Origin: Zygnema cylindricum
Lineage: Eukaryota > Streptophyta > Zygnematophyceae > Zygnematales > Zygnemataceae
Assembly (NCBI GenBank): GCA_037447655.1
Contig: JBBHKE010003104.1
Coordinates: 62,001-126,000, forward strand
Direction of reading: 5' to 3'
Length of the DNA: 64,000 nucleotides
The notes beneath the pieces were generated by a model. That model had not been told where the DNA came from and ran no database searches. It saw only the letters and a list, made by a program, of their open reading frames with translations. This document shows, in pieces, positions 24,991-37,900 of this stretch (positions are counted from its first letter, which is position 1; every line of letters starts with the position of its first letter). The position numbers and the translations under genes were made by a program.

Positions 24991-27796
24991 AAAGTGGCGT
25001 AGTTTAGGGTACGTCCCCATGTGTTAAAGTACATACTTTTCTCTGTCTTTTTGCCCTAAAATTCAGGGAACTTTGAAAAAAACTTTAGCCGTACGAGAAA
25101 TTCATTTTTACCAAAGTAAAGTGAACGTCAATTCATACTTTGGATGTACGACCTGTTTGTCGTTATGTGAACGCATTTTGGCGTTTTCCCCTTTTAGACC
25201 CCCGGGCAAGAGAATCCAGCCCAAAAAAAAACTTCATCCAAAATCACCTCGAGGAGGTGATTTTAGTTCAAGTACCGCCCAAACAGCGAATGAAAAGCGT
25301 ACCACGCACGCGCCACACGATTTGTAAATTTTTTGGACGAGGGAGAGTCCTCGCTATTTTTCTCCGCGCACGTCACGTGCTATGTACGGAAAAAAAATTG
25401 CAGGGGTCTCGGACTTCCACTTGCATTCATGGGTCCTTTGCATAATTTTTCGCCGTCGGCGCCTCTCCTCTCTCCCTCTCACACTATAGCTTGTATCTCA
25501 CACTTTTTAGAATGAGATACGACAATATTGGTATAAAATGAAAGATCTTCAAAAAATATATTTTTTGAAATTTTTTAGGTTTTTATTTAATGGCAAATCG
25601 AGTGAGAAAAGTAGAAAAAGCGAAATCGAGAAACCATGGCGGAAAGTTCTTGAATCCGTGACGTCGACATTGTCACAAGTGAGCGTGACGTCACAACGTC
25701 ACCAAACCCTAAACATTTCCAATTTCATAAAAATCTAGACGTCTACCACTGTCGCTATTTTTGTTGGCGTCACCAATCGTCGGAAGTTTCGCAGTCGCCT
25801 TCAATCATCACAAGTTGTACCTACGTCTACAACCGTCACATGTCAAAGTTCCGATTTCATTTTCGCACATTGGGACGCTCTTGAAAGTAGTACGGCGAAT
25901 CTTCACTATAGTCCAAAATACTTTATCAAAGTACCGATTACATGGGGACGTACCCTTACAGAAATTCGCGACCCTCCGTACCAAATTATACCGCCTATTT
26001 TGTTTTTATAGGAAAAACAACATTACAAAGAATCTTGCCGATACCCTCCGAAGGTTTTGAAGAAAATACTGACCGTCGGATGTTCATCTGCCAGGAGTTT
26101 GCTTCGTTTTTTCTATAACTGCCAACCCACCTCGAGGAGATGGGTTGGCAAATACATAAAAAAAATAGTGACACGCTCGAAGATTAAGCTACGTGTCATG
26201 ATGGAAAACCAACGAAAAATCTTAAGATTTGCACATGACATGCGCTTTCCAAAATACAACCGAAAATAAAAACGAAATTTCGTAACATTCCCTCGTCACG
26301 CTATTTTTTCGGTAACTTATGTTCGTCACACTATTTCTCTCAAAGGACTTTCGTTATGTTCGAAAATTAAAACCCTAAAAAATGAGCTGGCGTACAGACT
26401 GGCGTTTGCAAAAAGTAAAAAGGTTTAGTCGTATGATTACTCCGTACGCAGGTACATGGTATGCAAGTCAAGATTTGAAGTTAAGTTTGTCGGTGCTAAA
26501 AATCTGAAAGATATTCAATATCGGATCGTAGCTTGCGTGGCAACTGTCAATTTAGAACACGTGTATTACAAACTACGTGATGGAACATCGACTCAATCGA
26601 CCCGGTCTGTAGAGTTTGCCGTACAGTTACAAAAACGTATGATGGAACTTCACCCTATTTAGGGTTTTTTTTTCATTTAGCGTTAATAGTGGAAGTACAC
26701 TGCGATGGAAATAGTGTGGCGTACGGACAAGATATCTCCGTACGAAATGGTACTTTTTGAATTATAGAGGCATGAAAAGACACTTACCATTATTGCACAC
26801 ACATGTGAATGTGCACTGGAAGAAAGAGACGCAAACTTGTCGACAAAAATCACGTTCTCATATGTTCGTCCGTCGACCGTGTGAACAGCACGACGCCGTA
26901 CGAATTGTCAGATTTTGTACGAGTACACATTTTAATGTAGACATCGAAAGGGCGGGTATTTATTATTCAGGACAACCCAAATTGCAGTTAGGGATTAATT
27001 AGTATATATATTATTAAAAAAAAAAAAATCCCGATTAGTGATTATAAGGGTGAAGTTCCATTACGACATTCTGTAGTCGTACGGCCAACATTACAGGATG
27101 GTACCCTTTGAGCGAAGTTCCATTGCGCAGAGTTTGTAATCCATGTGTTAGCAAAAGAGTGGCGCTACGTAACTATAGATTTGAAATTAAAAATCGTCAA
27201 TAATTTTCACACCGACCAAAAATCTCCATTTGGGTACCATGTACGTGCGTACCAGGTCATCGCGCAACACAACTTTTGTACTCTTTGTAGACGCTTTATC
27301 ACATACCACCTCATTTTTTTAGGGTTCTGTTTTTTCGCGTGACGAATTTGAGTTGCCAAAAATAGTGTGATGAATGGGTGCTAATAGAAATAGCGCGACG
27401 AAAGTGCATTACGGAATTTCGTTTGTATTTTAGGTTGGATTTGTTAATGCTTATATCGTGGGCGATTTTTTTTTATTTCCGTTGGTCGTCATCTTCACAC
27501 GTATGCTGATTATCCAGCGTGTCGCGGCTCAATTTTTTCTGTAATTGGTGATGTACCTCGCGAGGTACATCACCAATTACAAAAACTTTCGAAGCGAATG
27601 CTTCGTGAAAAAAATATCCAACAGTCATTGTTAACTCCCAAACTTTTCGAGAATATTGGCAAGATTCTTTGTAATGTTGTTTTCCTAAGAAAACAAAATA
27701 AGAGGTTCGGCGTAGTACAGAGAGGCCCGAATTTCTTTAAACAACCTCAATTTTCGTTTAGCAGAACTTCACCCTAACACTTTTTTTTTTTACGCT
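24991..27796. other. element-derived spacer with three palindromes
   Basis: No supported gene. Many short frames exist on the plus strand (for example 25073-26269, 26456-26662, 26757-27002) but none carries a recognised domain. The segment contains palindromes near 25241-25264, 26121-26149 and 27541-27580. agggtgaagttccatt-like repeats occur near 27050 and, inverted, near 27765, so much of it is probably a decayed transposon. Confidence 0.45.
27541..27580. repeat. perfect 40-bp palindrome
   Basis: The left half gtaattggtgatgtacctcg is followed by its exact reverse complement, with CCTCGCGAGG at the centre. It is followed by a cgaagcgaatgcttcg hairpin. Confidence 0.97.
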
Positions 27797-27804
27797 ATTT
27801 ATTC

Positions 27805-28698
27805 TCATGTTGTGTATCGGTAAAGATTTGTCGATAACCGATATGGGCGTTTTTTCGGGTATCCGATAATCGATATATTGGTACGATATCTCGACATCGG
27901 TCTTATCGCCGATAAGTAGCCGATAATATCGGGTACTTATCGGCGATAATGCCGATAACGATAACTATCGGCGATATTTGTACGGACCGTACAAATAAAT
28001 GTACGCCCTGTGCACTCAGCTATACGTCTTATTCCCCGGACGTGTACAAGCACAGAAAGTACTGTAGCCGCCATGAGATCTGTACGGTTTTGATACAGAT
28101 CTTGTAAAAATGATGTACCTTTGACATCCGACGCCATGGCTTTGTCCTTTTATTTCTTGAGATCCACCGGGGACATGCCACGTGTCAATATGTCGGCTTT
28201 TTTGGCAAAAGCTGCTAAAAGAGCCATTTCGGGATGCCTTCACTCACGCTGGCCTGTCCGCTCGTGTTTTCTCATTCCGAGTCGTCCGTTCGATTCGGGT
28301 GGCGCGCAAAATGTTATTTTGTGTCCGTTGTACTTTTGTGTCCGCCGTCCTTTACCAGTTCCATGTTCACCAGTTTTTTAGTAAAATTTCGTGCGTTGCC
28401 CTAAAATATTTGTTCAGTTAACCGGCCAACGTTTATGTGCTGCGCTGTCCGTCATAAATTGCAGTTAAACGGTAAGGTAACAGATTTTTATACGTGGCAT
28501 GCCACGCTATATAAGTCCATAAAATAATACAGTATGTTATAAAGTACTATTGTATGCATACTATATATTTTTTAAGTTATCGCCGATATGGAATTTGTTT
28601 GTCCCTGACCAATATATCGGAATCTCTGACTTTTCGATAACCGATAACTATCGGTATCGGTGTTATCGCGATAATTTTTTTACCGATACACAACACTA
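27805..28698. mobile_element. non-autonomous hAT-like element, 894 bp
   Basis: The right end is the complement of TAGTGTTGTGTATCGG. The left end is tcatgttgtgtatcgg, with the first three bases changed. The element is bounded by a perfect 8-bp direct repeat, atttattc, at 27797-27804 and 28699-28706. The subterminal parts are rich in CGATA/TATCG words that can pair with each other. No transposase domain is visible inside. Confidence 0.85.
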
Positions 28699-28706
28699 AT
28701 TTATTC

Positions 28707-31198
28707 CTTTACTCTAATAGCGATTGACGGTGTACTGTACTGTACCGACGAGACATAATGTGACGCTTAATTGCCATCACACGGAACGCCTCTTTTAATT
28801 TGTTGTACCTATATAATTTTTGAACTACGATGTAAGTCAACTTTTCACCATGCACACCTGTTCGATTCTTCATTTGGACACGGCCAATCGAAAGGAAAAA
28901 TCATAGCTTCCATTGTAACCGTCAGATGGAATAATCCATTAAGTTTGCAGAGAGAAAGAAGTTAAAGCCAAAAAAATAACATTTAGCTTGTAAAAACACG
29001 ATGTACTACACCGTGAATCGCTATTAGTGTTAATGTTTTTTTTGTCTCTTAAAACATATTTTCTCCGTACACAATTATCGGATTTCGGATCTGACGGTTG
29101 CGATTGAAAGGTAACATCCTCAGCTTCCGATTGCCTATTTCAAATTGAAAATCTGACAGTTGTGTGTGCAACTCAACCCTGTTACTATTTTATTTCATTT
29201 TGCGGCCAATACAATATGGGTCTTAAGGCCATATTGTATGTTTTGCATACAATAGGCATGTTGCATGGGCGTACGGTCACCTACTTTTGAACTATGGTTG
29301 CGCTGCATGTCAGTTAATGTTCACACTGACGACGATGCTGTCGACGGAGAAGAGTTATGCGAACGACTTTTTTTCGATGTGATTGATTTTTCGTTTAGTC
29401 CGATTTCACGTGCGAGCGCGATTGTATTGACTATTTAAAACAAACCTATATCACAATTCTGTTACGCTAATTAAACTTACCTAAATTAGAATAATGAAAA
29501 AATTAGAATCATTTACTCTATTTTATGTCATAGAGTCGAAATTTCGAGCGACCGAATTAGAGTAATTTACTCTAATTACGATTCGCGGTGTAGTTTATCA
29601 CTTCACGTTAGCCGCAAAAATGAAATCAACTCGTTGTCACGTCCACCGTGGACGTGACGACGTGTCATTTTAGTTTCATCCATAGTTGTTCAAATCGCGC
29701 GATTTTTTCCTTTTTTGCGATTGAAACGTATAATTCGTGACTTTTGAAAAAATCGTAAAAAAACGTGTACTGTAAACTGAAACTGAAATTTTACGGAAAT
29801 CTGTAAACTAATTACTGTAACTGTACATTTTTTCACGGATATGTACGAAATATAACGGGAAATATGCGTCGCGCTTATTGGTACTTTCTGTTCAGTGAAC
29901 TGAACAGAAATACCACGGACGTTGTACGTTATATAATCGAAAATGTACGGACATTTTCGAAAAGAGACGTTGGACGTCACAATAATTTCGCGCATTCAGT
30001 TTGAAATTTGTACGGGCGTCTTCTTCAATTTTTTTTGAAAGAAGACGAGCTAAAAAAAATAAAATCCCACAGGTTTTCAAAGTCTCGTGACTTCGGACAA
30101 AGTGACTGTAAAATCTTTGCCGGAAAGAAATACGGTTTTTTCCTGAAAGTCAGCAGAGTGAAGGAGATCTCTGAGGAACATTGACGAGGTACACTTGTGA
30201 AGTACACGTACATCATACGCAAGTACGATTTTCCAGACGAAAAAGGTCGGTTTCCAGATATTCGATGATTTTTGAGATTTGGTAGTCAGCTTACGTGAAA
30301 CCACTCATATCAGAACACGTATGTAATACTTTTTGACAAAAGATACGCGATGTACCCGAGACCTCTGTAATACATAAATTTTGCTGTCCGTACTATGACA
30401 GTCCTCCTCGTGTAACCATACCCCAAATAATTAATTATTAGAATTTCAGAATTAGTACTTTTTTGTCGGTTACATTTTGCGGCGTCTACCTTTAAGTCAC
30501 GGAACGAAAATCCCGGCGTACGTGGCGTATTAGACAATTTGACTTTTTCGCTAAAATAACATATTATATAAAAAAATAAAAATAAAATATTTAAAAAATA
30601 CTATATATCGCGATAATTTATGTTGGTCTTGGTACGATATATCGAGGATCCTCCTCGATCGATATTCGATATATCGAATATTGAAATTATCGCGATATGA
30701 ATCTACCCGATACCCAACACTAGCTATTAGTGTAATGAAATAGATAGCGTAATGAAACAATTAACGTTATTTACGCTAATTGGGAATGTCGTTTTTTTTC
30801 GAAATAATTTGTATTCTAATTTTTCGTACATTCTAATTTGTAAACTGCTTTGTAAAATTTTTCGGTGCAGAATATCTCCACACTACAATATGTGCATGTA
30901 CGAAATTGTTCAAATCGTACGCCGTCGCGTTTTTTTGACATCCGTGAATGCCGGAAAATATTTACGCAATTACATGTTAGCGCGACTACGGGACAGCGTG
31001 AATATCTTTTCTGTACTTTTCTACTTGAAAAAGTACAAAATGTACGTCTCTGACATACCGTACACCACACTATTTATAATGGCACTTTATTGGAGTCATG
31101 AATCCTATTTAATGGGCTACCTCAAATAACGTGTAGAAACATTTAGAATGTTTAATTCTATTTGAGAATTTGCCTAAAAAAACAGGGTACCTCAATTA
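28707..31198. repeat. MITE remnants, no gene
   Basis: Pieces of the TA-flanked family (ends near 28733, 29012 and 29594), a fragment of the CATAGTTC family at about 29206-29298, and a right end near 30722 resembling TAGTGTTGGGTATCGG. Frames at 29690-30304 and 30752-31129 carry no recognised motif. Confidence 0.5.
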
Positions 31199-31698
31199 CA
31201 CCGCGAATCGTAATTAGAGTAGATTACTCTAATTCGGTCGCTCGAAATTTCGACTCTATCACATCAAATAGAGTAAATGATTCTAATTTTTTCATTATGC
31301 TATTTATGGTAAGGCTTAATTAGCGTTTTTAATTCTAATATATGTTCGTTTTAAATAGTGTGGAATACGGACGACGTCCGACCGTGCAAAATTGTACTTT
31401 TATAAGTAAAAAAGTACAAATAATGATTTAATACAGGCCATTATCATGTAACTGCGTTTTAACAAACCGCGTAGTGCAAACGTCATAGTGACGATAAACT
31501 GTACCCTTTGTCAGATTCTGTATGAATACCTTATTTACAGTAGATGATATTAGCTTGCCAAATTAGAGTACACCGCATAAATTAGAGTAAATTCCTTTTT
31601 GAAACAGTTCTATCACATAAATTAGAGTAAATTACTCTAATTTTTTTTTCTCTTTTTTTACTCTAATTTTTTCATTACTCTAATTACGATGCGCGGTG
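31199..31698. mobile_element. TA-flanked MITE, 500 bp
   Basis: Ends CACCGCGAATCGTAATTAG and its near complement CTAATTACGATGCGCGGTG, with TA on both outer sides. TA duplication and short inverted ends suggest the Tc1/mariner superfamily. No coding capacity. Confidence 0.8.
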
Positions 31699-31913
31699 TA
31701 GCGTCCAACACGCTAATAGCGATTCACGGTGTACCGATATACGCTATTCTCCTGCACTTCCATAATGTCTGTCAGGACTTCCAAGTCAGAACTCAGGAGC
31801 GAGCGCATCTTTTCAAATTTTTAGGGTTTCGTTTGCAGGACCTTTCTTTCTTGTCTCTCTGTCAGTTTTTAAGTTTTTGAATGCATTTTTTCACACGAAT
31901 ATAGGATACAGCC

Positions 31914-34900
31914 ATGCCTCCAAAAGCGCTTCCTCAGATAGAGATAAAATCAAAGGTAGATGATGCTTGGTACGAAGCCAAAGTAGCAATAAAAGGAAAG
32001 AAACTGCAGGTGACATTCATAGGATTCGACGGTGACGATGAAATCTTGGAGGGAGTGGACGAAGTACAGAAGCGAGTGAGATACCAGTCAAAGCAGTTAC
32101 AAGATAACGAATGTAACAGAATTCAGGAAGATACAACTGTTTGTGCTTTGTGTAATGACGACGAGTTTTCGAAATATTTCGATGCACAAATCGTCAAGGT
32201 AAGGTTTTTTCCAGCCCTGTTTCACCGTTTTTTTGCCGATTTTTTCTGTTTTTATTTTCTGCAGTTTGGTCCGCATTGTATACGAGTGAATCTTTTTTTG
32301 TTTTCTGTATTTTGACAATGTGAGTTTGGGGGCAAAAGACCTTTTTTTTTTGATGAAATGAGGATTTTTTTTGGAAGTGGACGTTTGATCGGGTTTTAAG
32401 GGTTTTTAAGGGTTTTTAAGGCTGTTTTAAGGGTGTTTTTAGGGTGTTTTTTGGGTTTTTTTAACCGGAATGTATTGCCATAGAGCTTAGTTTGCTTTTG
32501 ATTGTGGAAATCTATCGTGGTTTGGAATGAATTAAGGAAACTATTTGATTTTTGGATGAGACTTATAGACTTTAATTGAGTTTGAACAATCATGAATGCT
32601 TTGTTTGATCAAGTTGCCCCCCTTTTTTTTCAGTTTGTTTGTCCTCTTGGCCCAGTTTTCACCTTTTTTAATGGAAATACCTCATATGTGACTCACCTCA
32701 ATATGTGTGGATTGAATCGTACAATTCGTACAGTTTTTTGGGTAAATTTATGTACGATTGGCCCTAAAACTGTTACATTTGCCCTCAACATTAGAGCGTA
32801 TTTCTTGAATGTAATTACCCTCTGACAAAACTTCTGTTCACGAAAAAAAGAAAGAGTTCACACCGAATCTTGTGGTCCATCACCATTTTTTCTGTAACCT
32901 GATTTTGTTATGGTTTTGGTCCTCTCTGACGGTTAAGTTAATGACACGAGAGAAGGTTTACCCTTGTTTTGAGGGGGAATCGTACAATTCGTACAGTTAT
33001 TTGAGTGAGGTACTCACAAAAATTTAAGATTCACCCTCAACATCAGGGCAAATTTCTTCGTTAATCACTGTAGGATAGGCTTATTGAGTAGCCGTACATA
33101 CGATTCCGTACAAATTTTGCGATTTACCCTTGTTTAACTTTGTGGCATCATTCTTGTTGTTTGTGTGAATGCCGTGGGATAGTAAATAACCATTAACGAC
33201 ATTCTCTTTTCATGCCTTGTCATTTTTCGATTTTTATTCTATTCTGGTTTGTATTTTTTGTGGCTTGACCAGGTTGTCAGAAAGGAACATAAAAAGAAAA
33301 AGAGAGGAGAGGATTGTACTTGTCTCTTCTCTATTAACTGGCTGGATGGACCATGTAAAGGATCCATACATGAAGTCAAATGTGGAGACATATGTACCAT
33401 TTGTCCTCAAGATGTGAGGGATCATCCCTCTCTCAAGCCTTATTTGGATATTCTCACCGGAACTAAACCGACATCTAGAGAAAAAAAGGGCGTAAAGAGG
33501 AAAAGTGCAGCTGACTCCCCGGATATCCGAATAAAATCGCCAGGATCGAAAATTCAGGAGACTGAAGGACTAGAAGAAGGTGAGAGAGAGAGGAAGAAAC
33601 TGTTGAATGACACAACTGTACCAGAGATCATTCAAACTGGTGATGGCTTAGGGAAACTGTCTTTGAAAAGACCCATAGCATTGAATGGAGAAGCAGAATC
33701 TGACAAAACCCGAGATGGGGACAAACGGGCGAAACTGGATAGGGGAGGAGGAAACGAGGGAGAACCTCTCAGTGTCAGATTAGGGCGACCAAAAGCAGAA
33801 AGTAAACGTGTTGTAAATAACAGGAAAATTGGAGACTTGTCGTTAGATGCAGTGAAAACAGGGGGTAGTGGCACTGGGGAGGCTAGAGATGACGAGAATC
33901 TAGTAGGAACACCAGGAGTGGAAGCTGGGTGCAATGGAGATGATGTTACAAATGACCATGATGACATCAGCGAAGAGGCAAAAATGCAACCAGAAGTCGG
34001 ATCACTTGAAACCGATTCTCTACAACCTCTCTCAGGCAGTCGAGGCGGGAGAGGCTCTGTTCGTATTCGAGGCAGAGGAAGAGGCCGAGGAGGAGGAGAA
34101 GGAAGTGTGAGGAACAACGTGACAGAAGCTACACCAGGCTCTGAAACATCACCACCCGATGTTGTCCGAGGAAGAGGAGGAAGAGGAGGAAGAGGACGAG
34201 GAAAAGGAAAAACCCTTAACTTGGCCTCAGTTGTGCCTTCTCCTCCTCCTTCTCCTCCTCCTCCTACAGTACCGGGTGTCTCTCCGCCTGAGAGTTATAG
34301 TGTCAGGGGTAGAGGTAGGGCCCGAGGCCGAGGTTCCAGGGGAGGAGGCAGAGGGAGAGGTGGACGGAAAACTTTAGAGAAGACTTTAGAGCCTGGAAGT
34401 ATGACAAATGGTATGTGTTCCAATGCAGGGAAACCGGCAATGGAGTCAGCTAAAGCTCCTATTGGAAGGAACAAGGCGTTCTCACCCCCAGGTGGCTCGA
34501 CCTCGGGGGGAGTTTCGGATTTACCAAATGGCAGAAAAGTTATTCAAATTAGAGGGCCCAGAGTAGTCGTTCCTGTCGGAACCGGTGTGGTAAATTCTGG
34601 AAAGGTCGACGTCCCGGTAAATCTGTCAGATTCATATGTAAAACAAACTAGAATTACAACATCGGTACCAGGTCGAAGTCATGTAGCAGTAGGACAGATG
34701 ATTATTCAAACCAATAAAAAGGTCGACGCGGCAGATGAAGAGGATGAAGAAATTAGTGTGGGTGGACCTGAATACATTGAAAATCGAGGAGTCGAAACAC
34801 TTGCCGAGGCTGACACAGCAGTTAGCAGGAAGCCTACATCTACTCCAGTAAGCAAAACTGAAATATAAACCCTTAAAAACCTAAAAAAATCCTCATAAAA

Positions 34901-37900
34901 ATCTTAAATACCTTGAAAACCCTAAAAGACCCGGGATGGCTGCTGATCAAGTTAAGCTTTAGGAGTCTTTCACACAGTCCTTTACCGTTTAATCAAACGA
35001 AGTTTTAGGAACCCTTCACTCAGATAATCTTTGTTCAAGTTTTAGGAGCCCTTCACTCAGATAATCCTTTGTTTTTTAATCAAGCGAAATTTTAGTATTC
35101 CTTCAATCAAATAATTCTCTGTTTAGTTTTTTCCAGCAGTAGTCTGTACATAGCTCAAGTGTGATCCACTTTTACTAGGGTTCTTATTCATCAAAATTTT
35201 ATCCAAAACAACTTGTAACTAGAAAACTCAAGTGAAGTTTTTGTTATTGTTATCTGGAGCGAACAAGTTTGCATATTTTTTGGTGTTTTATTCAGTTCTT
35301 CATTAGTGGTTGGAAGGAAATATCTTTGGTATAATGCTTACATGCACTCCTTCATCCCTTCCATTCGGTGTAATTTCTCTCTTTGGCAAATTCTCTCTTA
35401 TGGAAGAGCCTCTCTTTCTCTCGTTCTCTCACCTCTCTCTCACTCTCTCTCTCACCTTGTTTCTCTCTCTTTCTCCCCCTCTCTTTTCCTCTCTCACCTA
35501 CTCTCTCTCCTTCTCCTTCTCTCTCACACCTCTCGCTCTCCCATGCCTCTCTCTCTCCCACACCTCTCTCTCTCCCACGCCTCACCCCATTTGTCCTCGC
35601 AAACATTCGTTGTTCATATGCCACAATTTTTTGTCGGGTTTTAAAACATTGCAGGAAAAGACAAATTCCCTTGCAGATGTGGATCTTGCAAGAGCCCCTT
35701 CTGCTCTCAATCTAGGAGAAATGGAAGCCTTAGACAAGCTTGACACAAAAACTGGTTGGATAAATAAGTTTTGGAAGATTCGAGATAAAGTGGTAATTCT
35801 GGACAATTTGGACACTGGAATTAGTGTGGATCAGCTGCAATCCCTATGTGAGGTAGGTCCCAAATATGTGGATTCCTCTTTCTCCCATGTTTTAAAGTTT
35901 GTGTAGTTATGCATATGCATAAGAGCTTGAGGTACGAGATGAAAAAAGGTGAAAGAAAGACAAAAATAACTTATCATAGCTTATTATAATTTATTACAAG
36001 GTAATGTAAACTCTTGTTAAACTTATTCGACTAACTTATTATATTTGCTGTGAAACATGGGATACACAGTGTCATGGGGGATACACACATCATTACATTA
36101 AATTATGATAGAAAACTCTAAAAAACTCAAAAAACTCTAAAAAACTCAAAAAACTCTAGAAAACCCTAAAAACTTAAAAAAGTCCCTAAAAACCCTAAAA
36201 GCCCTAAAAGAACCCTAATTGATGTTCTTTCAGCACGAATAACCTCATTAGGCGGCATAGTTATTGGTTCTGTTCAACAAGAGTGGTGACTAATTCCCCA
36301 TTTTTGGAATAAATACAAACAATTCAGTTTACGATGGGAAGGAAGTATGAATCCACCTTAAGCTGGCAGTCATTCTTTACAGTCTGGAAATCAAACAAGA
36401 TGTAAAAGGAAAATGGTAGAGGAAAGAAATGACAATAGACTATGTGCAGCTTTGGCTGAGAGCTAGTGTGTATGTCTGTATTTATCTAGGGAAACAGGGA
36501 TAGGGGAAGTGAGAGTGAGAGGGCGAGGGAGGTGGAATGGGAAAGGGGGGGAGGGGCGATGAAGAGGGAGAAGGGGAAGTGGAGTAAAGGTGCATTTAAT
36601 CTAACATCAATCGACTGAGGAGAAGGTAATTTGTGGTTTTTTGACCAGAAGATCTGTCAGTTACCGCTGATTGTTATTAACAGAAATATTACTGTAACTC
36701 GAAATTTATCTTTAAGTACTAATTCAAGAGTGGGGCCATCCATTAGTCTGAATTTACTGTTCAAAAGGCAAAATATTGCAAGACCAAAGTAGGGTTTTTT
36801 ACTTTCAAGAGACTGAGCAAGGGTTTGAATGTTTTTGTTTGTCTCAAATCACACTTTCTCTAATGTGTATAAAGATTTAATTTGCACTTCTATATTCCGT
36901 TGGTTTTGAGTTCATCACCAACAACTACACCGAAATGTCATTCGCCTTTCTCTTACCTTTATGTGAGACAAATTAAATGTGGAGTTTTTCTCTGGCAAAC
37001 GTCATTGTGTGGTGTAATTGTTAGAGGGAGGATTCCTTAGGGCTTTTTACACGTATGATTTTTTCTTCTCGCTCATTTTTTTGTATTGTAGGATGTTTAT
37101 GTATAATTTGCCAGCTCATATGTTTTGCAAATATGAATATTGACATCCTTTTGTTCTGAAGCAATTTCTGACAATTTTACATGCATCTCGGAGAGAAAAT
37201 GTTTTTTTCCTTCATTGGAAGTACAAATTGATGCTGGACGACATGAAATACTTTTTTTCCCAAACTACGCAACATGTGACAAGACTGATCTTGTCAAAAG
37301 AACAAGAAATGTTTGTCGTTGAAAAATGTAGTATTTCACACGATTTTCTTGTCCATTAGAACCTTTTTTTGGACCCTTTTTGAGGTGTTATGGTGTCACA
37401 TTTTGCACAATTTTTGACCGTTTTTCACACGTGTTTCTTCTGGTGGTGGAATAGGGTTTGAGAGGGGGGGTAGAAGAAGTACAAGTTATGGTTCCACACT
37501 ATCAAGAGGGTGCATTGTGGGGATTGGTAATTTACAAGGAGGCGAGTCAAGCAGAGGAGTTAGTACGACTTCTTGGCGGTCCTAAAATGGTGGTTGGAGC
37601 ATCTGGCAGGTGGGTGGTTTGACTTATGAGAGGAAGTTTCATCCACTTTTTCCAAGTTTTTTTTTTTTTCTCCCTTTTTCTCTCCTCCTTTACTTCCTTA
37701 TTCTTTTTCACCTGCTCTTTTATTTCTTGGCCCCTCTTACTCTTACCTTCGTTATTCAACGGCCTTTGGCTTTGTAAAACCTGGTGGGATATATTTTTAA
37801 ACATTTTTTTTTTATCTTCTTCAAATTACACGAGTAATCTCTTTTGTCGTTTTTTTCCCGGATTAGAATATGAAGTAGTAGAAAGATTTGCAAGTTGATT

